A DNA stretch of 64,000 nt from Mucilaginibacter psychrotolerans (lineage in GTDB: Bacteria > Bacteroidota > Bacteroidia > Sphingobacteriales > Sphingobacteriaceae), in assembly GCF_004519315.1 (NCBI RefSeq), contig NZ_SOZE01000001.1, forward strand, positions 186,001-250,000. The letters run 5' to 3'. Positions 45,815 to 54,307 of the stretch are shown piece by piece. The notes below the pieces were generated by a model that had not been told where the DNA came from, did not search any database, and saw only the letters and a program-made list of their open reading frames with translations. Each line of letters starts with the position of its first letter. Positions within the stretch are counted from its first letter, which is position 1. A program made the translations under genes and the position numbers.

Positions 45815-46705
45815 TTAGTAATCGAATGCGGTTTTATGCTTTTCAATAAAATCAGCTAGTCCTGTCGGCTGTTTTCCGGTGATTACCGGGAAATTATCAA
45901 ACGTATCATCTGCACCCGGGATTGTTCCTGCCGCATAGCGTTTCCAATGCTCATATACACAGCCCATATAAGCCATTTCTGCACCGGCATTGATCATGTT
46001 TTGTAAGAATACTTCCGGAGCAAGCGGCTCATACCGAAACGGCTTACCCACAATAGTCGTCATCATCGCCGCTATCTCATCGAACGTTGCGGCATCGTAC
46101 CCCAGTCTGTAGGTTTGCCCTGCATGAATTTCGGGATGTGCTAATGATACAGCGGCCACCTGTGCCACGTCTTCCACATCAACCCAACTCAAACGGGCGC
46201 CTTCCACATAGGCATGAACTATCCCATTTTCAATGGCTTTCTTGCCACCGTAGCTTAACATGTTTTGCATAAATGTCTCCGGGCGCAAATGGGTATAAGA
46301 AAAACCGCACCATTCTATATATCGTTCAATCAGCTGATGCCAGGCCCAATGCGCAACGGTGGTATCATCCCGGCCACATGCGCCTAAATGAACCACGTGC
46401 CCAACGCCTGCTTTCTTAGCATTATCTAACAGCGCTTTACTTTGCCTTAGCATGTCAACGGTGTAGCCCGTAACTATCAGTACGCGATCAATACCTTGTA
46501 ATGCCGGTAAATGCGTGCTTTCATCATCAAAATCAAGTATTACGGTTGCTATTCCTTTTGCTGTAAAAGGAGCGGCTTTTTCGGGGGAGCGTACGGCGGC
46601 GATAATTGCTATGTCTTTATTATCAAGCAGAAAATCAATCGTTTTACTGCCTACCTGGCCGGTTGCCCCGGTGATGAGGATTCTTGGAACTTTGGAATTT
46701 GACAT
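45815..46705 (-). CDS. NmrA-like NAD(P)-binding protein
   Basis: The 296-residue protein from the ATG at 46705 starts MSNSKVPRILITGATGQVGSKTIDFLL, the glycine-rich dinucleotide motif of the NmrA/HSCARG group of atypical short-chain dehydrogenases. LSWVDVEDVAQVAAVSLAHP and GQTYRLGYDAATFDEIAAMM are family features. Members can act as redox sensors or quinone reductases. A Crp/Fnr gene lies just upstream on the same strand. The perfect TAATTTTG box three bases before the ATG supports this start. Confidence 0.88.
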   Translation of the reverse strand: MSNSKVPRILITGATGQVGSKTIDFLLDNKDIAIIAAVRSPEKAAPFTAKGIATVILDFDDESTHLPALQGIDRVLIVTGYTVDMLRQSKALLDNAKKAGVGHVVHLGACGRDDTTVAHWAWHQLIERYIEWCGFSYTHLRPETFMQNMLSYGGKKAIENGIVHAYVEGARLSWVDVEDVAQVAAVSLAHPEIHAGQTYRLGYDAATFDEIAAMMTTIVGKPFRYEPLAPEVFLQNMINAGAEMAYMGCVYEHWKRYAAGTIPGADDTFDNFPVITGKQPTGLADFIEKHKTAFDY

Positions 46706-46708
46706 GCG

Positions 46709-46716
46709 CAAAATTA
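46709..46716 (-). promoter_or_regulatory. -7 box TAATTTTG beside the NmrA-like start
   Basis: On the minus strand TAATTTTG is followed by GCG's complement CGC and then the ATG at 46705, leaving three bases between box and start codon. Confidence 0.6.
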
Positions 46717-46781
46717 CCTCTTGGCAAATTAGCGGCAGTTGACCTAAATCAGAAAACACACTTGATCCAGATCAAGTGACA

Positions 46782-47363
46782 TTATTTGCGGAGGGCAATG
46801 TTTTTCTTGATCCTGCTTAAAGTTTCAGGAGCAAGCCCGAGATACGAGGCAATCAGATTTTGCGGCACCCGTTGAACCAGTGTGGGGTTGCTTTCAACCA
46901 GGTTAGTGTATTTTTCTTCGGCGGTGTGCGTTATGGAACTAATAAGCCTGCGCTCTTTTGTAATTAAACTGTTTTGAAAAAGAATGCGAAAGTACCTATC
47001 CATTTTCGGAACTATCAGCGTCATTTTTTCAAAACCCTCCATCGTTATCATTAAAAGCTCGGTATCTTCTATCGCATCAATATTGATAACCGCCTTTTCA
47101 CCGGTAAAAAAACTGTACATATCTGAGGTCCACCAGCCTTCCCAGGCAAACATATTCATATGCTCAATGCCTTTGTCATCTACATTATATGACCGCAACA
47201 GGCCTTTTTCCACAAAGCATAAATATTTACACACGTCGCCAGCCTGGAGCAGGTATTGCCTTTTTCGTAGTTTTTTAACAATGAAAAATGATTTGATGAT
47301 ATCTTGTTCTTCGTGGGAGAGTGAAACCTTTTTTAAAAGATGTAAAAACAGAATTTCGAACAT
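46782..47363 (-). CDS. Crp/Fnr-family transcriptional regulator
   Basis: The 193-residue protein (ATG 47363, MFEILFLHLLKKVSLSHEEQ) has the jelly-roll sensor (KRQYLLQAGDVCKYLCFVEKGLLRSYN), a FAWEGWWTSDMYSF loop typical of one Bacteroidota subgroup, and a C-terminal helix-turn-helix (PQNLIASYLGLAPETLSRIKKNIA). It is encoded 76 bases upstream of the NmrA-like reductase and probably regulates it. An in-frame upstream start at 47408 is possible but less family-like. Confidence 0.87.
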   Translation of the reverse strand: MFEILFLHLLKKVSLSHEEQDIIKSFFIVKKLRKRQYLLQAGDVCKYLCFVEKGLLRSYNVDDKGIEHMNMFAWEGWWTSDMYSFFTGEKAVINIDAIEDTELLMITMEGFEKMTLIVPKMDRYFRILFQNSLITKERRLISSITHTAEEKYTNLVESNPTLVQRVPQNLIASYLGLAPETLSRIKKNIALRK

Positions 47364-47708
47364 GTCCAATGTTATTGGGATTAGCAGCCTTATGGCGTAG
47401 CTATTCAAATATAGCCTTTATTGCTTAACAGAAGGATTGAATGTTTTTATAAAGATTCACGCAAGCCTTATCATTGTATCACAACAAGGCGGGTAATTAG
47501 TCCCTAAAAATAAAAGCGGATTTGGGAATTATTTCGCAGCTTCTTGTTATTTACACGATTACAGCAAAGTGTGAGTTTTGGTTTTCGTGATGGCGGTGCT
47601 ATAACTCCCAAATTACCCTCAGTCAGTGTTTTCCAGGAGGGTCGGGATTAATAATGAATAGGTTCAAACTAATCTTTTATATATTTATGCTATCTTATCA
47701 TTTATTAT
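47364..47708. other. Gap at the left edge of the AT-rich region
   Basis: About 345 bases with no recognisable gene, repeat or terminator. It separates the Crp/Fnr gene from the AT-rich block and is the likely left boundary region. Confidence 0.5.
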
Positions 47709-48263
47709 ATGACTTTCAAACTTGGCGATTTTTTCCCAAAAAAAACAGTAGATGAACCATTTCTAGGGCTGAACGATCCTCGTTGGGAGGAGCTTGAGGG
47801 TGGTTACAGAGGAGTTTGCTATGATGCTTCAAAAGCATTAAAAAGATTGGAGGCGGCATGCAATGTTTATCAAACTCAAGAAATATACCTAGAGTTGTGG
47901 GTTGAACTTCATCATCAGGGAGATGTTGGAATTGCCTCGTACTATGCTGTTCCACATATGGTTCGGATAGCAAAAGAGAATGGAATAATAGATTGGAACG
48001 TGTTAGGCCTGGTGTCGTTAATCGAAATACAACGCCATAAGGATAATCCAACCATACCCAAGGCCCTTTACACTACCTATCAAAATACTTTGAGTGAATT
48101 ATCGGGCATTGCTGCAAGCATTTTATCAGAAAATTGGGATCTAAGTACGGCTTCAGCAGCGCTTACTGCTATCGCAATTGCCAAAGGCCACATCAAACTG
48201 GGAAATGCTATTCAGAACCTTGATAGCGAGGACCAAATCGACGAGTTTTTAGATCAATATTGA
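47709..48263 (+). CDS. Hypothetical helical protein, immunity-like
   Basis: The 184-residue soluble protein is mainly helical: DASKALKRLEAACNVYQTQEIYLELWVELHHQGDVGIASYYAVPHMVRIAKENG, then LSTASAALTAIAIAKGHIKLGNAI and an acidic C-terminus. The HEAT-like helix pairs and short acidic character resemble orphan immunity proteins of polymorphic toxins, but no family is recognised. Base use is more AT-rich than in the flanking 40 kb. Confidence 0.65.
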   Translation: MTFKLGDFFPKKTVDEPFLGLNDPRWEELEGGYRGVCYDASKALKRLEAACNVYQTQEIYLELWVELHHQGDVGIASYYAVPHMVRIAKENGIIDWNVLGLVSLIEIQRHKDNPTIPKALYTTYQNTLSELSGIAASILSENWDLSTASAALTAIAIAKGHIKLGNAIQNLDSEDQIDEFLDQY

Positions 48264-48429
48264 AATAGGAACGCACTGGCTAAAGCCTTAGCAAAAGGGA
48301 TATTCTTAAATGTTCGCAAATCGAAAGAAAATGGGGCGTTTTATCAACGCCGGAAATTTATCTTGTAGTCAATTGTCGATTATAATTCGAAGGGTATATT
48401 AGCTTCTCGAAACCTTATAAAATTGCAGT

Positions 48430-49116
48430 ATGACCTGTCTGAGAATTTCCATCGTAGTTTTAGTAGTTTGCCTATTGGGCTGTAAAGAAAACAGCAAACC
48501 GAAAGCAACTGAAAAGCAAGCAAAAGCGATCTTGAAAGTTAGTGCACCCGCAACGGCTGATACCACAAAGGATAAACAAGAGATTCAAAAACTCATGCGT
48601 AATCTGCTTGTATGGGCGGAGGAAGGAAAAAAAGTCCCTGATTTACTTCCATTTGTGATAAATCCACGGGATAGTACGGTTACAGGCTTTGACTTGGGTA
48701 AATTAAAAGGAGTTGATGACAGTTTAAGAATAACCGGCTTTTTCTCGAAGGAATTTATCGACAACTACAACCAAATTATTCAAGTGCTTGATGGGAAGAT
48801 GAGAGATAAGGAGATTGCACCTTTCTCAACAGGAGAAATACCTCCATTTGCTTTTGATAGTGATGTTGACCCATGGTGCGATTGCCAGGATGTGCCATAT
48901 GACGGCGCCAATGCGTTTAGCGTAGCGGCTAATTTAGTAGAGGTGCATATAGTTAATTTAAACAAGGAAAGCGGAAGAATGTACTGGACGTGGGGTAGCC
49001 TACCTAAAGACGTATCACCCGATTGGAGAACCGTCACCTATAAATTCAGCGTGAAAAAGGAAGGTGGTAAATGGAAGATATCTTATTTACAGGGCTTTGA
49101 TATCAAAAAAGCTTGA
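48430..49116 (+). CDS. Hypothetical lipoprotein
   Basis: The 228-residue protein has a lipobox (VCLLGCKEN, Cys18). The mature part begins with a Lys/Thr/Ala-rich linker, then KQEIQKLMRNLLVWAEEGKKVPDLLPF, a Trp-Cys-Asp-Cys motif (DPWCDCQDVPYDGANAF) and a final beta region with VKKEGGKWKISYLQGF. The layout recalls DUF3828-like secreted proteins, but this is not certain. It is one of three unrelated single genes in the AT-rich block. Confidence 0.65.
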   Translation: MTCLRISIVVLVVCLLGCKENSKPKATEKQAKAILKVSAPATADTTKDKQEIQKLMRNLLVWAEEGKKVPDLLPFVINPRDSTVTGFDLGKLKGVDDSLRITGFFSKEFIDNYNQIIQVLDGKMRDKEIAPFSTGEIPPFAFDSDVDPWCDCQDVPYDGANAFSVAANLVEVHIVNLNKESGRMYWTWGSLPKDVSPDWRTVTYKFSVKKEGGKWKISYLQGFDIKKA

Positions 49117-49215
49117 TAAATACTGAAGGTTGCACTGGACGAATATGTCTGTAATTCGTAAAGTAATTGGTTTAATCTATTAATCAAATAGCAACTAAAG
49201 CGATATATTTAAACC

Positions 49216-49884
49216 ATGGATTGGCGATATAATACGATTTGGTTTGAACAGTTAGCAGCTGGTAATTACCTTAATCAGGACTTAAAGGAAAAGCCTAAAA
49301 TAGATGAAAGCTTTACAAGGGTTGAATATGCCATTCTTTGGTATTTAAGGCACAAGGAAAGTGCATTTGACAACCTGCCCGGGTCTGATAAGCTATCTTA
49401 TCTGGAACTCAATTCGGCAAATCTAAAAGACCTTCAAGGTGTTGGCAAGTTTGTAAATCTAAAAAGACTTGAACTGCGTCATTGTTTGAAGCTTGAAACC
49501 GATTTGGGATTATCGGAATTGAGTGCGAGCCTTCAATACCTTTATATTGGTCAGTCTAAAAAGTTCACCTTTACCGATGAATTATTATGTTTAAAAGGGT
49601 TAAGGGTTCTTTGCTTAAACGCCTGCGGACCAATAGAAAATCTGTCATTCTTAAAACACTTCCCTAATTTGATCGATTTTAGGTTTGTTGATACAAATAT
49701 TCTCGACGGTGATTTGACGCCGTTAATTGAGCACCCGACTATAAGATCTGTCGGCTTCTTAAACAAACGGCATTATAATTTAAAAGACGATAAAGTCGAC
49801 AAGGAATTAGCTGCAAAAGGTGATAATAGTTATCGTCATTTTGCATATAAAGAGCAATATTCTACATCAAGATATGATTATTGA
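49216..49884 (+). CDS. Leucine-rich-repeat-like protein
   Basis: The 222-residue cytoplasmic protein (no signal peptide) carries irregular leucine-rich repeats between residues ~58 and 160: KLSYLELNSANLKDLQGVGKFVNLKRLELRHCL, LQYLYIG, LKGLRVLCLNACGPIENLSFLKHFPNLIDFRF. Such short orphan LRR proteins occur among immunity proteins. It ends 25 bases before a terminator that resembles that of tRNA-Phe. Confidence 0.75.
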   Translation: MDWRYNTIWFEQLAAGNYLNQDLKEKPKIDESFTRVEYAILWYLRHKESAFDNLPGSDKLSYLELNSANLKDLQGVGKFVNLKRLELRHCLKLETDLGLSELSASLQYLYIGQSKKFTFTDELLCLKGLRVLCLNACGPIENLSFLKHFPNLIDFRFVDTNILDGDLTPLIEHPTIRSVGFLNKRHYNLKDDKVDKELAAKGDNSYRHFAYKEQYSTSRYDY

Positions 49885-49908
49885 TGCGCATGGCATGCAA
49901 ACACTTAG

Positions 49909-49963
49909 CCCCCAACAAAAACGCCTCTCAGATTTCTCTAAGGGGCGTTTGGTTTTTGTGGTG
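49909..49963. terminator. Terminator copy similar to the tRNA-Phe terminator
   Basis: CCCAACAAAAA, then AACGCCTCTCAGA / TCTAAGGGGCGTT (imperfect stem) and GGTTTTTGTGGT. About 50 bases align with the sequence at 52444-52497, including the CCCAACAAAA lead and the TTTTTGTGGT tail that touches the tRNA. It lies between the convergent LRR gene and the restriction endonuclease gene. Confidence 0.75.
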
Positions 49964-50016
49964 GCTTTACAAATTTCATAATTTTTACAACCTAAAATAG
50001 TGATTGATGCGATTTA

Positions 50017-50940
50017 TCAATTGTCATTATTTCCCTCTGAAATGCCTGTGTCTAATGGGATTTCACCTAACTTAATAAGGCCAGCCAAGTCTACTGCTCT
50101 AACCAATGATTTTTTAATTTGTGCGAAAAATGCTTCTTTTAAAGGTGCATCCTTATACATTATTGCATGTTGTAAACTCGAATGGCTTGTACCTTCTACC
50201 GTTACCAATGTAGGCTTGTATTTGCCTGAATGGTTCGGGTCAATTTCCAACCGATAAGTCATGAAAATTATATTTATTTGAGGGTTGTTTTTAACATCGG
50301 TTGAACGCATAAAATCCGCACGGGATGTAATGTATTTATACACCTGATCCGGAATTACAGCAACGATCTTAGATTTCCAATGGTGGTGAAAATAGCCTTT
50401 CCTTATGAGTTGTGTAACATAGCGTTTGTAAACGTTATCCCAATTTAAACCAAATGTAGGACTTCTATCTAAATCCTTACCCTCGCGCAAAGCTTGATAA
50501 GCTTTGAATACAGAACCAGTGATATCTATAGCCTGCAATTCAACTGACAGAAAATTCCCCACTTCACCGTCATCTTGAACGTCAGCAATTACAAAGTCTA
50601 CATTACCAAAATCAGCCATTTTAACTTCAGGCGCAAATCTTGCATTTTTGGGTTTTTCGCCAGGCCAACAATGATCTATTACGTCAGTCAGAAAATCAAC
50701 GGCATAGAAACGCTTTGGACATACGAAAATCAAGTCCTGCTTTGGGTCTGCGTTCCCATCGCCTTTGCGCCATATACTACAAACCGGATAAGGTTCGTTA
50801 GGTAAGTTAGTGCTTCGCTTTGTGCAACGGGATTTAATAAAAGGACACTCGAAATTATTCGAAGATGGGTCAATCCCTTTGTACGCCTTTTCACCGAGTA
50901 ATTCCCCTATAATTAGCTCAGGGTTAAAATGCAATGGCAT
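50017..50940 (-). CDS. NotI-like type II restriction endonuclease
   Basis: The 307-residue protein has an N-terminal metal-site-like cysteine set (FECPFIKSRCTKRS, then YPVCSIW), as in the iron-binding domain of NotI. A nuclease core follows, in which DFVIADVQDD and FLSVELQAID give the Asp and Glu-x-Gln of a variant PD-(D/E)xK site. The gene overlaps the 3' end of the methyltransferase gene by 17 bases, which fixes its role as the endonuclease partner. NotI itself cuts GCGGCCGC; specificity here is unproven. Confidence 0.85.
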   Translation of the reverse strand: MPLHFNPELIIGELLGEKAYKGIDPSSNNFECPFIKSRCTKRSTNLPNEPYPVCSIWRKGDGNADPKQDLIFVCPKRFYAVDFLTDVIDHCWPGEKPKNARFAPEVKMADFGNVDFVIADVQDDGEVGNFLSVELQAIDITGSVFKAYQALREGKDLDRSPTFGLNWDNVYKRYVTQLIRKGYFHHHWKSKIVAVIPDQVYKYITSRADFMRSTDVKNNPQINIIFMTYRLEIDPNHSGKYKPTLVTVEGTSHSSLQHAIMYKDAPLKEAFFAQIKKSLVRAVDLAGLIKLGEIPLDTGISEGNNDN

Positions 50941-52108
50941 AATCCTTATTAAGCGGTAGTTTAGTTTGTGTTAATTGAGATATAGGTCTTTTAGTTAACG
51001 ACTTCTCTGCTAAAAGAATACTCTCTGCAATTTTCTTTGCCAAAAGTGGAGGTACTGCATTTCCAACCTGCACGTATTGCTCAGTACGACTACCTTTGAA
51101 ATCAAAAAAATCGGGGAATGACTGCAATCGAGCGGCCTCACGCACGGTGAATGATCTATTTTGTTCCGGGTGTATATAAGCGCCCCAATGAACATCGCAT
51201 TTGGTTAAAACGGTGCAAGACAAATCGGTTTTTTTAGGTCGTCCATAACGCTTGGTATGATCGCTACGTTTCGCTTTTTTCATTCCTTCGGGGAGCAAAT
51301 GTATGGGAATGTCACGCCATGATCCGCCCGGCGGAATATGCTTCATTCTCTCCTCGTTAACTAAAGATAGTTTAGATGCGGAGTGATTATAAAGCTGATA
51401 ACTAGCTTCTCTCAATTGTGCCTGATAGCTATTCTTCGGAGAGGTAGCATAATGTAAAGTGACATTCTTGTCTCCGTTTTCAAGTTTCGGAAGATCAGAA
51501 ATAGCGTCCCAAACGGTAACAAAAGGTTGAAGGCCTGCACCATGCGTAGGCTTTGGAAATAATATAGGAGCGTCTGTACGTGTCGCGATGAAAACAATTC
51601 TGCGCCGTTCTTGCGGCACGCCATACTCTTCTGCTCGAAGTACTTTCTTTTCTACCTTATAGCCAAGGTTTTCTACACCTTCTGTTAATTCCTTTACTAT
51701 GCTACCTCCGGCAATAGATGTAATTCCAGTTACGTTTTCTATTACAAGCCAACGTGGCTTAATACCTTCCACAATCCTTAAGTATTCGCGAAACAGACCA
51801 GATCGTGGATCTTCCAATCCTCGTTGATGATTGTTTATTGAATAGCCTTGACAGGGCGGTCCACCTACAATGATATCAATTTCACCATGCTTAACTTTTG
51901 CCGCGTTCAATAAATCTTGTGGGGAAACATTTTGTATCGGGCCGCCAATAAATGTCGCTTCCGGATGGGTCGCCGAAAAAGTTTCTCCTGCACGGTCGTC
52001 ATAGTCTTGACCGACTAAAACTTTAAAACCAGCTTGTCTAAAACCTTCTGAAAGCCCGCCCGCTCCGCAAAAAAGATCTATAACTGTCAGAGATTGCGTT
52101 GATTTCAT
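50924..52108 (-). CDS. C5-cytosine DNA methyltransferase of the restriction pair
   Basis: The 394-residue protein has the ordered C5-methyltransferase motifs: I (VIDLFCGAGGLSEGF), IV with the catalytic Cys (VGGPPCQGYS), VI (LVIENVTGI), VIII (QERRRIVFIAT), a target-recognition region (~220-310), IX (REAARLQSFPDFF) and X (VQVGNAVPPLL). It protects host DNA from the downstream endonuclease. The methyltransferase gene comes first, so methylation can precede cutting after transfer. AT-rich codon use suggests recent acquisition. Confidence 0.95.
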   Translation of the reverse strand: MKSTQSLTVIDLFCGAGGLSEGFRQAGFKVLVGQDYDDRAGETFSATHPEATFIGGPIQNVSPQDLLNAAKVKHGEIDIIVGGPPCQGYSINNHQRGLEDPRSGLFREYLRIVEGIKPRWLVIENVTGITSIAGGSIVKELTEGVENLGYKVEKKVLRAEEYGVPQERRRIVFIATRTDAPILFPKPTHGAGLQPFVTVWDAISDLPKLENGDKNVTLHYATSPKNSYQAQLREASYQLYNHSASKLSLVNEERMKHIPPGGSWRDIPIHLLPEGMKKAKRSDHTKRYGRPKKTDLSCTVLTKCDVHWGAYIHPEQNRSFTVREAARLQSFPDFFDFKGSRTEQYVQVGNAVPPLLAKKIAESILLAEKSLTKRPISQLTQTKLPLNKDYAIAF

Positions 52109-52440
52109 ATTTTATCTGTAATTTTCTATTGAGAAGTATTTCTAATTTTCAATATCGATCAAAAATAACTTTTACCGGGACTGCTCTAAAGTAACAAATT
52201 TCCTTGTTTTCTTTGATTAAATCGTAATCCGTCCATTGTGCTATTTGCAGCAAGAGCAAAAAATCAAAGGATTATATTTTTTCCTTGGGCCCTTTTAAGT
52301 GTGTCAATACTGCGCCTGCAAGATAATGAAGTTTTTAATATATTGCTAATATTATTAGTAAAAATACGTGGGTATAAAGTAAATTAAAATGATAGGTTAA
52401 GTATTTCAACAACGTCTGCATTCTATTTTGAACAAAATAA
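52109..52440. other. AT-rich spacer between the methyltransferase and tRNA-Phe
   Basis: About 330 bases with no gene seen. The promoter of the methyltransferase should lie at its left end. Its composition matches the restriction genes, not the tRNA side, so it probably belongs to the acquired segment. Confidence 0.5.
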
Positions 52441-52450
52441 TTGCCCCAAC

Positions 52451-52490
52451 AAAAAAGCCTCTTAGAGCAATCTAAGAGGCTTTTCGATTT
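52451..52490 (-). terminator. Terminator of tRNA-Phe
   Basis: AAAAGCCTCTTAGA pairs with TCTAAGAGGCTTTT around GCAA. On the minus strand it follows the tRNA by a few bases and ends in a T run. Confidence 0.9.
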
Positions 52491-52493
52491 TTG

Positions 52494-52566
52494 TGGTATC
52501 AGCTGGGATCGAACCAGCGACACAAGGATTTTCAGTCCTTTGCTCTACCGACTGAGCTATGATACC
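52494..52566 (-). tRNA. tRNA-Phe (anticodon GAA)
   Basis: On the minus strand the 73-base gene begins GGTATCATAGCTCAG and ends CAGCTGATACCA, giving a perfect 7-bp acceptor stem (GGTATCA/TGATACC). The anticodon arm reads AAGGA-CTGAAAA-TCCTT with GAA in the loop, and the T arm has GGTTCGATCC. CCA is not encoded. Confidence 0.97.
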
Positions 52567-52582
52567 GTTCTTTTCGGGAATG

Positions 52583-52590
52583 CAAATGTA
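52583..52590 (-). promoter_or_regulatory. -7 box TACATTTG of tRNA-Phe
   Basis: A perfect TAnnTTTG lies 16 bases upstream of the mature tRNA 5' end on the minus strand. The same octamer is used by the rpsF operon. Confidence 0.7.
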
Positions 52591-52639
52591 GCGTTTTTTT
52601 TATTCCTGTAAAGTTTTTTTTCAAATTTATTGGGGAGAG

Positions 52640-52900
52640 GGTTAGAAAGTTGGAAAGTTGGAAGGTTGAAAAGTTGGTTTTCAGGGAATTAAAGGCGGTT
52701 GTTTTTTTTATTTTTTTTTGGATTCGTCAAAATTGGAAACGTCTAACGACTTGTTTGACTTCTGAAACGCTTTTCAACCTTTCTAACCTTTTCGCAACAT
52801 CTACAACCTTTTTAACTTTTTCTAACCTTTCTAACGCTTTTAACCTTTTCTAACCCTCTAACTTTTTTTAACATTGCAACATTACAACCTTTCAACATTT
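52640..52900. repeat. Degenerate GTTGGAAA / CTTTCTAACC word-repeat block
   Basis: The left part has GTTGGAAAGTTGGAAGG. The right part has many CTTTTCAACC, CTTTCTAACC and CTTTTTAAC words of the complementary type. It fills most of the 388-base gap between tRNA-Phe and the Fe-S gene, with no other gene seen. The words are related to the CCTTCCAA array at 37234. Confidence 0.8.
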
Positions 52901-52954
52901 ATCACAAACATTAAAACTAATTTATACTTTAGCCTTTAATACTATGCATGCATA

Positions 52955-54250
52955 ATGATTGGACAAGTAATTTTCATCATCATACTACTGGCAGCCGCTT
53001 ACTTGTTTGGTAAAAACGTAGCCAAAGTACGGCGCAATATTTTGTTGGGTAAAGATACCGACAGGAGCGATAACCCTGCCGCCCGCTGGCGCGTCATGGC
53101 CAAAGTAGCCCTCGGCCAAACCAAAATGGTTAAGCGACCCACGGCTGCGGTGATGCACTTCTTCATTTACGTGGGTTTTGTGATCATTAACCTGGAGGTG
53201 CTGGAGATTGTGATCGACGGTATCTTCGGTGCGCACCGGGTATTCGCTAAGCTGCTGGGCGGCTTATACGGGCTGCTCATCGGCAGTTTCGAGGTGCTGG
53301 CTTTGCTGGTGCTGGTAGCTTGCGTGGTGTTTCTGGCGAGGCGCCATCTCATCAGATTAAAGCGCTTTAGCGGCACAGAGATGACGGCTTGGCCAAAATC
53401 TGATGCCAACTACATCCTCATTACCGAAATCCTCCTGATGACGGCCTTCCTCACCATGAACGCGGCCGATTATAAACTACAGGCTTTACACATTGGCCAT
53501 TACGTTACCGCAGGCAATTTCCCGGTGAGCGGCCTTATAGCGCCATTACTGCCAGCGGGCGCAGCGGCACTCGAATTTATTGAACGCAGTTGCTGGTGGT
53601 TCCATATCGTGGGCATCTTGGCCTTCCTGAATTATTTGCCCTATTCCAAGCATTTCCACATCCTGTTGGCTTTTCCTAATGTTTATTATTCAAACCTGAA
53701 CAAGAAAGGCGAGTTTACCAATATGGCATCGGTCACCAACGAGGTGAAGGCCATGCTCGATCCATCCTTCGTGCCCGAAGCCACTGAGGTGAGCCGTTTC
53801 GGTGTGAAAGATGTTACCGACCTCACGTGGAAAAACCTGATGGAGGCCTACACCTGTACCGAATGCGGCAGGTGCACATCGGTTTGCCCGGCAAATATCA
53901 CCGGCAAGCTGCTATCGCCCCGCAAAATTATGATGGATACCCGCGACAGGCTAACCGAAGTGGGCAACAATATAGATAAGCATGGCAAGGATTATACTGA
54001 CGAGAAAACCCTGCTGGATGATTATATCAGCCGAGAGGAGTTATGGGCCTGTACAAGCTGCAATGCCTGCGTAGAGGCCTGCCCGGTAAATATTAATCCG
54101 CTGGAGATTATTACAGAGATGCGCCGCTACGTGGTGATGGAAGAATCGCAGGCACCGGCAAGCCTCAATAATATGTTCGGCAATATGGAAAATAACGGTG
54201 CCCCCTGGAAATACAGCCAGGCCGACAGGTTTAATTGGGTTGAAAAATGA
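52955..54250 (+). CDS. Membrane-anchored 4Fe-4S electron-transfer protein
   Basis: The 431-residue protein has about five membrane helices in residues 1-245, then a soluble domain with two CxxCxxCxxxCP clusters (CTECGRCTSVCP and CTSCNACVEACP), each binding a 4Fe-4S centre. It resembles the fused membrane plus ferredoxin parts of heterodisulfide-reductase-like/GlpC-type oxidoreductases. Together with the CCG-domain protein at 54774 it should pass electrons to the quinone pool; the donor is unknown. A DUF2750 gene lies between the two. Confidence 0.9.
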   Translation: MIGQVIFIIILLAAAYLFGKNVAKVRRNILLGKDTDRSDNPAARWRVMAKVALGQTKMVKRPTAAVMHFFIYVGFVIINLEVLEIVIDGIFGAHRVFAKLLGGLYGLLIGSFEVLALLVLVACVVFLARRHLIRLKRFSGTEMTAWPKSDANYILITEILLMTAFLTMNAADYKLQALHIGHYVTAGNFPVSGLIAPLLPAGAAALEFIERSCWWFHIVGILAFLNYLPYSKHFHILLAFPNVYYSNLNKKGEFTNMASVTNEVKAMLDPSFVPEATEVSRFGVKDVTDLTWKNLMEAYTCTECGRCTSVCPANITGKLLSPRKIMMDTRDRLTEVGNNIDKHGKDYTDEKTLLDDYISREELWACTSCNACVEACPVNINPLEIITEMRRYVVMEESQAPASLNNMFGNMENNGAPWKYSQADRFNWVEK

Positions 54251-54292
54251 TGTGCAGATGTGCAGATTTCAGATGTGCAAATGAGAAAATGA
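54251..54292. repeat. TGCAGATGTGCAGATTTCAG word repeat
   Basis: Words GATGTGCAGATGTGCAGATT and TCAGATGTGCAAATGAG follow the Fe-S gene directly. They belong to the same family as the block between atpA and atpG. Confidence 0.8.
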
Positions 54293-54307
54293 TATAGAAA
54301 TTTTAAA

